DNA from: Clavibacter zhangzhiyongii | Lineage (GTDB): Bacteria > Actinomycetota > Actinomycetes > Actinomycetales > Microbacteriaceae | NCBI RefSeq assembly: GCF_014775655.1 | Contig: NZ_CP061274.1 | Span: forward strand, 2,790,001-2,854,000 | Direction of reading: 5' to 3' | DNA: 64,000 nucleotides | Shown here: positions 27,432-34,818 of the stretch, in pieces | Layout of the letters: every line of letters begins with the position of its first letter | Numbering within the stretch: position 1 is the first letter of the stretch | Position numbers and translations under genes: made by a program | Notes under the pieces: model-generated | Seen by the model: only the letters and a program-made list of their open reading frames with translations | What the model was told of the DNA's origin: nothing | The model's database searches: none

Positions 27432-28235
27432 GTGAGCATCGAAGGCGATTCCGGTTCCTACGTCTACTTGTACCGCTCGACCGGTACCCAACAGAAGGCG
27501 AAGTACGTCGGGTACGGACGAAAGCCAGCCAGGGCCCTGTCGCATGCAGCCGAGAGCCACAACGATGCACTCAGATCCTGGCTCGAGCGCGGCGATTACT
27601 CGCTCGAGATCGCGGGCCCCTACGCCGACGAGAAGACGGGCTTGGAGGTCGAGGCCGCATTGATCTCCGCCATGGCCCCGGAATTCAACAGAGCTGTGGG
27701 CAATGGTCATCGCTTCCTCCCGTTGGGAGTTCCCGCCGACCTCGCCGACCGGATCGGCCTGGCACCGGTCCACGAAGGAGACCTCGCGCAGCAGGCAGGC
27801 GGTGCGCTGTTCGTCTACCTCGCGGCGGGCGACGTCCTGGCAGACGGCCGGATCATGGCCGACCCGAGCAACCCCGACGAGAAGATCATCGCCGCCGATG
27901 CGGAAGCATGGTGGCAGATCGAGCGGCATCTGGACGAGTGGATCGAGCATCCGACCGACGCGCCTCGCGCGTTGGTCGCCGTCCACGGCCCTCACACCCG
28001 AGCTCGGTTCGTCATCGGGTCGTTCGAGATCGACGTGCAACTCCTCCTGTCTCGCGATCCGTCTTTGCGGCAGGGGTCCTTGTGGAAGATCCCTCTCGTG
28101 AATCGCGAGGACGCCGACTTCGCCGCGCTGCGGGGACGGAAGCTCACCTACAGCTCGTTCGGACAGTTGAAGCAGCAGCTGTACCACTGGGTCGACGAGC
28201 ACGGAGAAACCCGCTGGGACGGCAAGCAGTCCTGA
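27432..28235 (+). CDS. GIY-YIG-like nuclease-fold protein with an unknown C-terminal domain
   Basis: The 267-residue protein starts with a stretch that fits a GIY-YIG fold. YVYLYRSTG is the first strand, KYVGYGRKPARALSH the second strand with Arg/His, and GLEVEAALISAMAPEFNRAVG the helix with the expected catalytic Glu and an N-x-x-x-G ending. The remaining 160 residues are unrecognised, with two strand-rich blocks. G+C is about 63%, lower than neighbours. The start is the GTG at 27432, as the upstream frame (27375) is not fold-like. A strong terminator follows 15 nt after the stop. Confidence 0.6.
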   Translation: MSIEGDSGSYVYLYRSTGTQQKAKYVGYGRKPARALSHAAESHNDALRSWLERGDYSLEIAGPYADEKTGLEVEAALISAMAPEFNRAVGNGHRFLPLGVPADLADRIGLAPVHEGDLAQQAGGALFVYLAAGDVLADGRIMADPSNPDEKIIAADAEAWWQIERHLDEWIEHPTDAPRALVAVHGPHTRARFVIGSFEIDVQLLLSRDPSLRQGSLWKIPLVNREDADFAALRGRKLTYSSFGQLKQQLYHWVDEHGETRWDGKQS

Positions 28236-28249
28236 TCCGCGTACGCCGA

Positions 28250-28282
28250 AGGGGCGGGCGGCCTCCACGGCCGCCCGCCCCT
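28250..28282. terminator. Bidirectional terminator hairpin
   Basis: Perfect 14-bp stem (AGGGGCGGGCGGCC with GGCCGCCCGCCCCT) around the 5-nt loop TCCAC, 15 nt after the GIY-YIG-like gene and 66 nt before the end of the convergent GlsB-like gene. It is nearly the same stem as at 15614-15648. Confidence 0.8.
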
Positions 28283-28347
28283 CCTCGTCTCAACTACCGG
28301 CTGTCGTCAGGTGCGCGCCAGCGCATCGACGGGTCGCCCGGCCGTGT

Positions 28348-28632
28348 TCAGCGGCGGACGCTGCGGTTGCTGCGACCGCCGACCTTCACGTAGATGAGCA
28401 GCACGATGATGGCGCCGATGATCGAGCCGATGATGCCGGCGGGCTGGAGGAAGCCGTCCATCACGTCGTGCTGGAAGATCAGGAAGCCGAGGAAGCCGCC
28501 GACGAACGAGCCGACGATGCCGAGCAGGATCGTCTTGAGGATGCCGAGGTTCTGGCGGCCGGGCACGACCGCGCGGGCGATGAAGCCGGCGATCAGGCCG
28601 ACGACGATGAGGCTGATGATGAGTCCGAGCAT
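28348..28632 (-). CDS. GlsB/YeaQ/YmgE family stress-response membrane protein
   Basis: The 94-residue protein has three hydrophobic segments separated by Gly-rich turns: [20 protein letters not shown], then [19 protein letters not shown], then a C-terminal [14 protein letters not shown]. It closes with a basic tail, as in the transglycosylase-associated family induced by general stress. Precise activity is unknown for the family. It is divergent from a response-regulator gene, with a large palindrome in the shared upstream region. Confidence 0.9.
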   Translation of the reverse strand: MLGLIISLIVVGLIAGFIARAVVPGRQNLGILKTILLGIVGSFVGGFLGFLIFQHDVMDGFLQPAGIIGSIIGAIIVLLIYVKVGGRSNRSVRR

Positions 28633-28706
28633 GGTGTTCTCCTCTGTGCGAGCACGTCAGGGAAGACGCGCGGTGGGTGCCCGTTCGGGCCGATGACCCC
28701 AACCAA

Positions 28707-28744
28707 CCACCCTCCGGGGTGTGGGAGCACACCCCTGGGGGTGG
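28707..28744. promoter_or_regulatory. Large inverted repeat upstream of the response regulator
   Basis: Arms CCACCCTCCGGGGTGTG (28707-28723) and CACACCCCTGGGGGTGG (28728-28744) pair over 17 positions with two mismatches around GGAG. The repeat ends 12 nt before the ATG of the LuxR-type gene and 75 nt upstream of the divergent GlsB-like gene. It may be an operator for the regulator itself or an RNA hairpin that hides its ribosome site, since no strong Shine-Dalgarno is otherwise seen. Confidence 0.55.
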
Positions 28745-28756
28745 GATCCTGGATCC

Positions 28757-29425
28757 ATGCCCGCCACCCGCACCCGCCCTGTCACGATCGCGCTCGTCGA
28801 CGACTACGACGTGGTGCTGAAGGGCCTCGCCCACATGTTTGACGACTACCGCGACCGCGTGGTCGTCGCCGAGATCGACGCGAACGCGGCCCTCGCCGAC
28901 GAGATCGACATCGTGCTCTACGACTCGTTCGCGCAGCCGGAGTCCGACCACCACGAGATCGCGGAGCTGGTGCGGAACCCGCGCGCGACCCACGTGGTCG
29001 TCTACACCTGGAACTTCCAGCCCGAGCTGATCGCCGACGCTCGCCGCCAGGGCGTGCACGGCTACCTCTCCAAGGCACTGCCGGCCCGCGAGCTGGTGGA
29101 GGCGCTCGAGCGGATACAGGCCGGGGAGGAGCTGTTCAACGACGCGCCGCTGCGGGCCGCGAGCGCGCCGTCGCTCGACTGGCCGGGCAAGCGCGAGGGG
29201 ATCACGGACCGCGAGTCGGAGATCCTCGCGCTCATCACGCAGGGCAAGAGCAACCAGGAGGTCGCCGCCCTCACGTACCTCTCCCCCAACACGGTGAAGA
29301 GCTACATCCGCTCGATCTACCGGAAGATCCAGGTGCAGAGCCGCACCCAGGCGGTCATCTGGGGCGTGGGGCACGGGTTCAGCCCGGACCACCATCGGAT
29401 CGACCACTGGCTGGGCGGGCCGTAG
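28757..29425 (+). CDS. LuxR-family response regulator (NarL-type)
   Basis: The 222-residue protein has a receiver domain (about 8-120): acidic start IALVDDYDVV, the phosphorylation Asp probably in IVLYDSF, and a Lys in GYLSKALP. A linker and a C-terminal LuxR helix-turn-helix follow (ITDRESEILALITQGKSNQEVA, then YLSPNTVKSYIRSIYRKI). No histidine kinase gene is adjacent, so it is an orphan regulator. The ATG at 28757 follows the large inverted repeat closely. Confidence 0.88.
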   Translation: MPATRTRPVTIALVDDYDVVLKGLAHMFDDYRDRVVVAEIDANAALADEIDIVLYDSFAQPESDHHEIAELVRNPRATHVVVYTWNFQPELIADARRQGVHGYLSKALPARELVEALERIQAGEELFNDAPLRAASAPSLDWPGKREGITDRESEILALITQGKSNQEVAALTYLSPNTVKSYIRSIYRKIQVQSRTQAVIWGVGHGFSPDHHRIDHWLGGP

Positions 29426-29480
29426 GGCGGGACACGCCCCCGTCGAGCAGAGCCACCCGCCGAGGCGAGTCCAGCGCCCC

Positions 29481-29771
29481 TCACAGGTGCCGGGACGGGT
29501 CCATCCGCTGGTGCAGGATCCGGATCACGTTGATCGTGTCGGGCCGGTCCACGTAGTAGACCGTGTGACTCCCGATGCCGTAGCGCCTGTACCCCGGGCG
29601 GATGTCGCCGCAATCGCGGCCGCGCAGGGAGTCCTCGGCCACGCGCTCGATGGCGGCTCCGATCTCCCGGACGTACGACTCGGCCTGATCGGCGTCCCAG
29701 CGCTCCTCGGTGTAGTCCCAGATCTCGGAGAGGTCCTTCGTCGCCGCCGGCGTGAGCCGGTAGGGCTTCAC
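29481..29771 (-). CDS. parE: ParE-type toxin of a ParDE toxin-antitoxin system
   Basis: The 96-residue RelE/ParE-superfamily protein starts with [24 protein letters not shown] and continues with [13 protein letters not shown]. It ends with the strand segment [25 protein letters not shown], which is typical of ParE toxins that inhibit DNA gyrase. The GTG start overlaps the ParD stop by 4 nt (GTGA). Toxicity is inferred from the family. Confidence 0.9.
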   Translation of the reverse strand: MKPYRLTPAATKDLSEIWDYTEERWDADQAESYVREIGAAIERVAEDSLRGRDCGDIRPGYRRYGIGSHTVYYVDRPDTINVIRILHQRMDPSRHL

Positions 29772-30001
29772 GCGCGCTTGTCCGCGATGAACGCGTCGAG
29801 GTCGAACGGTGCGGCCTCGCCGCTCGCCTCGCCGGCGATGAGCGCTGCACGCAACGCCTCGAGCTGCGTCTCCTGGTCCTCCAGGAGACGAAGCCCGGCA
29901 CGGACCACCTCGCTCGCCGAGCGATAGCGCCCGGATTCGACCTCCCGGGCGAGGAAGCCGGTGAAGTGCCCGTCCAGGCTGATCGACGTGTTCTGAGCCA
30001 T
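29768..30001 (-). CDS. parD: ParD-type antitoxin
   Basis: The 77-residue protein has an N-terminal ribbon-helix-helix, [37 protein letters not shown] in outline (residues 5-41), and a C-terminal segment ([24 protein letters not shown]) that would wrap the ParE toxin. It precedes parE in the operon and likely represses it by binding the palindrome at 30011-30027 just upstream of its ATG. Confidence 0.92.
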   Translation of the reverse strand: MAQNTSISLDGHFTGFLAREVESGRYRSASEVVRAGLRLLEDQETQLEALRAALIAGEASGEAAPFDLDAFIADKRA

Positions 30002-30010
30002 GGCACGAAG

Positions 30011-30027
30011 GTACCAAGGATTGGTAC
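30011..30027. promoter_or_regulatory. ParD operator palindrome
   Basis: Perfect inverted repeat GTACCAAGGATTGGTAC (7+3+7), starting 10 nt upstream of the parD ATG. Its symmetry, spacing and place fit autorepression by the ribbon-helix-helix antitoxin. Confidence 0.75.
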
Positions 30028-30081
30028 AAGGGGGAACGGACGGAGGGATCGCCCCGCGGGCTCACGGGCTCCTCTGCGAGC

Positions 30082-31155
30082 ATGACCCGCATGACGCCCT
30101 CCACCACCTCCCGGTTCCGCAAGTCCGTGCCCAAGGCGAAGGCGGGAGACCAGGTGGCGGTGCTGAGCCCCGCGTTCGCCGCCCCCGGGATCGCGCCCGA
30201 GGTGCACGAGCAGGCGATGCGCCGGCTGCAGGAGGCGACCGGGCTGATCCCCGTCGAGTACCCGACCACCCGGCGGCTCGGTGCGAGCGCCGAGGACCGC
30301 GCCGCCGACATCACCGCCGCGTTCGCCGACGACTCGATCCGCGCCATCGTCTCGACCATCGGCGGGGACGACCAGGTCACCGTGGTGCCGCACGTCGACA
30401 TCGAGGAGCTGGCCCGGAACCCCAAGCCGTTCCTCGGCTACAGCGACAACACGAACCTGCACAACCTGCTCGCGGGGCTCGGCATCCCCTCCTTCTACGG
30501 CGGATCCACCCAGGTGCACCTCGGCGCCGGACCCGGCATCGACGACGTGCACCTCCGCTCGCTCCGGGCGGCGCTGATCGAGGGCGGGGAGCTGGCGATC
30601 ACGGAACCGGGCGAGTCGGAGGACTTCGGGATCGACTGGACGGATCCTCGCGCGCTCACCGAGCACGGCGAGCGCCACGCGACCGAGCCGTGGAAGTGGG
30701 CCGGTCCCGCGAAGATCGCGGAGGGGCCGACGTGGGGCGGCTGCATCGAGGTGATCGACCAGATCGCGATGGCCGGGCGCATGCCCGAGGTCGCGAAGCT
30801 CGAGGGCGGGATCCTGCTGCTGGAGACCAGCGAGGAGGTGCCGTCGGCCGACAGCGTGCGACGGTGGGTGAGGGGGCTCGGCGAGCGCGGGATCCTCGAC
30901 GTCGTCGCGGGCGTGCTCGTCGCCCGGCCGCCGACCATCATCATGGGAGCGCCGGTGCCGTCGGCCGAGGAGCGCGCGCGGCTGCGGGCGGAGCAGCGCG
31001 ACACGATCATCGAGCAGGTCGCCCGCTACAACCCGCGCGCCGTGGTCTGCGTGGGCGTGCCGTTCGGTCACACGCGGCCGCAGTGGATCCTGCCGCACGG
31101 CGGGACGGTGCGGCTCGACGGCGCGGCGAAGACGGTGCACGCGGACTACAGCTGA
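30082..31155 (+). CDS. S66-family peptidase, LD-carboxypeptidase/MccF-like
   Basis: The 357-residue serine peptidase has the S66 catalytic set: nucleophile Ser121 in FLGYSDNTNL, Glu248 in LLLETSEE and His330 in VPFGHTRPQW. Length and spacing favour the MccF branch, which cleaves nucleotide-linked peptides such as microcin C, over short LD-carboxypeptidases of murein recycling, but both are possible. There is no signal peptide, so it is cytosolic. It is divergent from the parDE operon. Confidence 0.88.
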   Translation: MTRMTPSTTSRFRKSVPKAKAGDQVAVLSPAFAAPGIAPEVHEQAMRRLQEATGLIPVEYPTTRRLGASAEDRAADITAAFADDSIRAIVSTIGGDDQVTVVPHVDIEELARNPKPFLGYSDNTNLHNLLAGLGIPSFYGGSTQVHLGAGPGIDDVHLRSLRAALIEGGELAITEPGESEDFGIDWTDPRALTEHGERHATEPWKWAGPAKIAEGPTWGGCIEVIDQIAMAGRMPEVAKLEGGILLLETSEEVPSADSVRRWVRGLGERGILDVVAGVLVARPPTIIMGAPVPSAEERARLRAEQRDTIIEQVARYNPRAVVCVGVPFGHTRPQWILPHGGTVRLDGAAKTVHADYS

Positions 31156-31162
31156 TGCAGCG

Positions 31163-31678
31163 ATGACGGACCCGGCGATGGAGCACTCGAACCTCCCGCG
31201 CGCGGCGACGTTCCGCGGGAACCTGCTGTCGCGGCTGACGCTCGTGGAGCTGTCGCAGCCGGAGTGCGTCGCGATCGTGGAGGGTGTCGAGTTCGCCGAG
31301 GACTCGACGACGCTGATCACGACCTCCGGGCACCGGATCCGCATGCCGGGGTGGGCGACGAGCGAGGAGATCCATGAGGCACTCGCCGCCTTCATGCCGC
31401 TCGCGCCGCTCGACCCGGACTGCTGGCAGAGCTTCCCGTACGACATGACGCCGTGGGCGATCTGGCTCACGCTCCACTACGACCTCGCGTCGCTCGAGCA
31501 CCACCTCGACGACAACGTGCCGGGGCTGCACCTGGTCGAGGTGCATCGCGACGGCGAGCACGCACGCATCGTCACGGGGATCGGCGACGAGCGCGTCCGG
31601 CACGAGGTGCCCCTCACGGAGCAGCCGCTCGCCGTCCCGGTCGACCTCGCTTTCGAGGTCATGCGGCTGCGGCGCTGA
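31163..31678 (+). CDS. Hypothetical protein
   Basis: I do not recognise this 171-residue protein. It is soluble, with no signal or membrane segment. It has a central block PLDPDCWQSFPYDMTPWAIWLTLHYDLASLEHHL rich in aromatic residues (about 81-115) and beta-rich flanks. The ATG lies 7 nt after the S66 peptidase stop, so the two genes are probably co-transcribed. Codon use is normal for the genome. Confidence 0.7.
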   Translation: MTDPAMEHSNLPRAATFRGNLLSRLTLVELSQPECVAIVEGVEFAEDSTTLITTSGHRIRMPGWATSEEIHEALAAFMPLAPLDPDCWQSFPYDMTPWAIWLTLHYDLASLEHHLDDNVPGLHLVEVHRDGEHARIVTGIGDERVRHEVPLTEQPLAVPVDLAFEVMRLRR

Positions 31679-31700
31679 GCCGTCCTGCGGTCGCGGCGGA

Positions 31701-32765
31701 TCAGTCGCGCGGCTCGCCCGTGAGGGGACGGATCACGCGGTGGCCGTCGAGGGAGCGGGCCGCCTCGAGGACGTGGGCCGGCGTGATCGCGAGAAGCGCC
31801 GGATCCGGGATCGCGGAGAAGGTGTCGCCGAGGCGCTGCGACGCGTCGGTCAGCACGATGTGCGGGCCGGACGCGGGCGGGCCCCACTCCTCGGGCGGGG
31901 CCGGGCCGAAGATCACGACCGACGGGATGCCGTAGGCGCTCGCGAGGTGGGCGGCGCCCGTGTCGGCGGAGATCACGAGGTCGGCGGCCGCGATGACGCC
32001 CGCGAAGGCGTCGAGGGCCAGCTCGCCCGCGAGCACCGTCTCCGTGGGCATGCCGGCGAGGGCGGCGACCTCGAGGGCGCGCTCGCGCTCCTTGTCGCTG
32101 CCGGTGAAGACGACCGTGCGGCCCTCGTCGGCGAGCGCGCGGGCGACCTCGGCGAAGCGGTCGACGGGCCACTGGCGGGATCCGTAGGCGGCGCCCACGT
32201 GGATCACGACGGCGTGCTCGGCGACGGGCGGCTCGGCGGGCACCAGGATGCCGACGTCGTCCGGGTCCGCGGGCATGCCGTGCCAGGAGACGAGCCGGGC
32301 CCAGCGGTAGCGCTCGAGGACGTGGTCCTCCCACGCGGGGCCGTCGGCGGCGGGCATGCCGTCGAGCTCGGGCGCCGCGTGGCCGAGGGTGCGGTGCGCG
32401 CGCAGCTCGTGGAGGAGCGTGCGGCTCTCGATGCCGGCGCCGTGCAGGTTGATCGCGAGGTCGACGGTTCCGGGCTCGCGCGCGATGGGGTGGTCGAAGC
32501 CCTGCTGCGGGAGGTGCACGTCGACCATGCCGAGGAGTTCCACGACGGGGGCGAGCCAGCCGGTGGTGGCGAGCAGGATCCGCGACCCCGGGTGCGCGCG
32601 GCGGATGGCGCGGAGCGCGGGGACGGCCACGAGGATGTCGCCGAGCTTGATGGCGCGGAGGACGAGGATCTCGGCGGGGCTGTCGAGGCTCGCGGCGCCG
32701 TCGGTGCTCGTGGGAGCGGGGCGGGCGTCGTCGGGGAGGGCGGCGCGATCGCCGGGGGTATGCAT
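31701..32765 (-). CDS. Glycosyltransferase family 9 (heptosyltransferase-like)
   Basis: The 354-residue protein has a GT-B fold of family 9. It has an early strand ILVLRAIKLGDILVAVPALRA, the acceptor-side helices, and the donor-binding half with HVGAAYGSRQWP and the typical ISADTGAAHLASAYGIPSV motif. Family 9 enzymes usually move ADP-heptose. Such substrates fit the heptose genes at 38-44 kb, although this gene stands alone. There is no signal or membrane segment; it likely works at the inner face of the membrane. Confidence 0.88.
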   Translation of the reverse strand: MHTPGDRAALPDDARPAPTSTDGAASLDSPAEILVLRAIKLGDILVAVPALRAIRRAHPGSRILLATTGWLAPVVELLGMVDVHLPQQGFDHPIAREPGTVDLAINLHGAGIESRTLLHELRAHRTLGHAAPELDGMPAADGPAWEDHVLERYRWARLVSWHGMPADPDDVGILVPAEPPVAEHAVVIHVGAAYGSRQWPVDRFAEVARALADEGRTVVFTGSDKERERALEVAALAGMPTETVLAGELALDAFAGVIAAADLVISADTGAAHLASAYGIPSVVIFGPAPPEEWGPPASGPHIVLTDASQRLGDTFSAIPDPALLAITPAHVLEAARSLDGHRVIRPLTGEPRD

Positions 32766-32833
32766 GGGTTCCAGCCTGGCACGCGATCTCAGCCTGTAGC
32801 ACCCACTCGTACCAGTACCACGGCAAATGAACT

Positions 32834-32845
32834 GTTTTGCAAAAC
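32834..32845. promoter_or_regulatory. Perfect 12-bp A/T-rich palindrome upstream of a low-G+C gene
   Basis: GTTTTGCAAAAC lies in the gap between the GT9 gene and the unknown low-G+C gene, about 70 nt before the latter's ATG. In this high-G+C context it stands out and could be an operator, but no regulator gene is next to it. Confidence 0.35.
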
Positions 32846-32912
32846 GGCTGGAGGTGCAGCATTTAGGTGCGGAAACGCTTGCAAATGGAGCACGAATCTG
32901 TTCAACTTGAAT

Positions 32913-33767
32913 ATGAGTACAGAAACTATCTTACACTTTTCACGTGCCTTAGCATCCCACATTCAAGCAGGGGAAGCGCTCATCATTAAACTTCTCGAGG
33001 AAGGAGACCGACGTGAAGAGTCTGCTGCTAAACTTCACTTGGATTCCAGCGGTGATATTTCTCGTGATGACATCCGGCATGCTCACCAAGATCTGTTAAT
33101 GACTGCGCTGTCCGGCCTTGACCATTTCAAGGCTTTTTGCTCCACCCTCGAGGCCCGGCCGGTCGGCGCATGGGCACTCGGCTCACTAGCCAGAGGCGCC
33201 ACAGAGGCCTTTGGCAAGGTCGCTTACTTCCTCGAATCAGAAACAACCGAAGAATTTTACTACCGCTTTTCTAGGCTTCGTATTAAGTCCGTCAGCTACT
33301 TAGCCGGCGAGGAGTACCGCGAATATGAAACCGAATGGGGCCGCCGAGCGCGAGATCATGCAGCACGCTGGGAGGCAGAGCTTATATCCAATAGCGGGGA
33401 GCCGGTATCCAAAACCAACACTCCGACGCCGCCCCGGTTAGCAAAAAATCTTCTTCGTAAGACTTTTGAGGCAAGAGCCAGTTCTTGGTATGCGTCCGTA
33501 GCAGCATTAAGCCACAGCGAGTACTCAGCCATGGATCGCCTGGTAGATCCAACCATACATAACAACCACGACTTGATTGTCGTCATCAACGGATTATATG
33601 TTGACGTTGAGCAGCTCGTTGCGCCACCCATGCTCGTCGAAAGCTATGTGCTGCGCTCCATCAGTGAATACTTTGGGCTTTCTGAAGTGGAGCTGAATGA
33701 TTGGATCCAAACAGGCACAACCACTGCCGAATATGCAGCCAAGTACTGGACCGGCAGGGCAACCTAA
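32913..33767 (+). CDS. Hypothetical protein of low G+C, probably acquired
   Basis: I do not recognise this 284-residue, mostly helical soluble protein. It contains the segment ALGSLARGATEAFGKVAYFLE (about 97-117), reminiscent of HEPN-like or DUF5677-type proteins, but no catalytic RxxxxH motif is clear. Counted G+C is about 47% in the line at 33001, and codon use is unlike neighbours. The ATG at 32913 was chosen because the upstream frame is G+C-rich shadow. A solitary defence or toxin role is possible but unsupported. Confidence 0.7.
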   Translation: MSTETILHFSRALASHIQAGEALIIKLLEEGDRREESAAKLHLDSSGDISRDDIRHAHQDLLMTALSGLDHFKAFCSTLEARPVGAWALGSLARGATEAFGKVAYFLESETTEEFYYRFSRLRIKSVSYLAGEEYREYETEWGRRARDHAARWEAELISNSGEPVSKTNTPTPPRLAKNLLRKTFEARASSWYASVAALSHSEYSAMDRLVDPTIHNNHDLIVVINGLYVDVEQLVAPPMLVESYVLRSISEYFGLSEVELNDWIQTGTTTAEYAAKYWTGRAT

Positions 33768-33868
33768 ATTGAGCTCGCGCTCGTATGCACGTTTTCACCA
33801 GATAGTTGGAGGAGCCAGCTTCAACTTCAATCGAGTTGGATCCCGTCAAGCGACCGCATGATCGCGGC

Positions 33869-33900
33869 CGCCCGCGCCCACCGGCAGGCGGGCGCGGGCG
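33869..33900 (-). terminator. Terminator-like hairpin after dedA
   Basis: An 11-bp stem (CGCCCGCGCCC with GGGCGCGGGCG) around a 10-nt loop, 17 nt beyond the DedA stop on the minus strand. It could also end transcripts from the convergent low-G+C gene. Confidence 0.6.
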
Positions 33901-33917
33901 TGGCGTGCCCCGCGCCC

Positions 33918-34583
33918 TCAGGCCGCCCGCACCCGCCGGATCAGCCGCGACACCACGAACCACAGCACCAGCAGCGCGATGACGCCGACGGCCGCGTACG
34001 AGATCAGCCCGCTCCACTCCTCGAGCACCGGGCGGATCGCCGGGCCGAACGCGAAGCCGAGGCCCACCCAGACGGCGTTCCAGGCACCGGATCCGATCAC
34101 CGTGTAGAGGGAGAAGCGCCAGACGGGCATGCGCTCGATGCCCGCGGGGATCGAGATGAAGGAGCGCACGAGCGGCACGCAGCGGCCGAGGAGCACGGCG
34201 GTGCCGCCCCAGCGCACGAAGAAGGCCTCGGCCTTGTCGAAGTCGGCGTGGTCGAGCAGCGGGATCCGGCCGACGAGGCGGCGGGTGCGGTCGCGGCCGA
34301 GGGCGGCACCGATCGCGTACCAGATGAGCGCGCCGAGGAGCGCGCCCACGGTGGCCGCGGCCCAGGCGCCCCACGCGCTCATCCGGCCCTCGTAGGCGAG
34401 GAAGCCGGCGACGGGGAGGATCGCCTCCGACGGGATCGGCGGCACGAACGTCTCGATGAGGACCGCGAGGCCGACGCCCACCTCCCCCAGCGTCTCGATG
34501 AGCGAGAGGACCCAGCCGACGAAGCCGTCGTACCCCTCGCTCGGATGGATCTCGCCGGGGGTCACTGCGGTGATGGCGCTCAT
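33918..34583 (-). CDS. DedA family membrane protein
   Basis: The 221-residue protein has the DedA/SNARE-associated pattern. Its first helix region contains the re-entrant loop ETFVPPIPSEAILPVAGFLAYEG, then GALIWYAIGAALGR, then the conserved F-x-R-x-x-P-type segment GRCVPLVRSFISIPAGIERM, and C-terminal helices end in RRVRAA. DedA proteins act as lipid scramblases or transporters, for example for undecaprenyl phosphate or phosphatidylethanolamine; the substrate is not shown here. The start is the ATG at 34583. Confidence 0.92.
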   Translation of the reverse strand: MSAITAVTPGEIHPSEGYDGFVGWVLSLIETLGEVGVGLAVLIETFVPPIPSEAILPVAGFLAYEGRMSAWGAWAAATVGALLGALIWYAIGAALGRDRTRRLVGRIPLLDHADFDKAEAFFVRWGGTAVLLGRCVPLVRSFISIPAGIERMPVWRFSLYTVIGSGAWNAVWVGLGFAFGPAIRPVLEEWSGLISYAAVGVIALLVLWFVVSRLIRRVRAA

Positions 34584-34818
34584 GCGGCCTCTCGTCTCTC
34601 GGGGGGTCGGGCGTCGGGGTCGGGCGTCGGGTCCCGCGTCGGGAGCCCCGCGAAGCCTAGGGAACGCTTTTCCACATCCGCTGAATCGGAAGCGTGGTCC
34701 GAGCGGGGGACCCGCCTGCACCGCCCGGGGGACGACGCGCGCGTCCACGCGGGAGAGGCTGGATCCGCGGCCCGCACGACGCGCCGCATCCGCCCGACGC
34801 CTCCCGAGGAGCCCCGCC

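Noticed and set aside
34600-34635. Short repeats of GGGGTCGGGCGTC before the beta-lactamase gene
   Set aside because: Only two partial units of very biased sequence; too little to call a feature.
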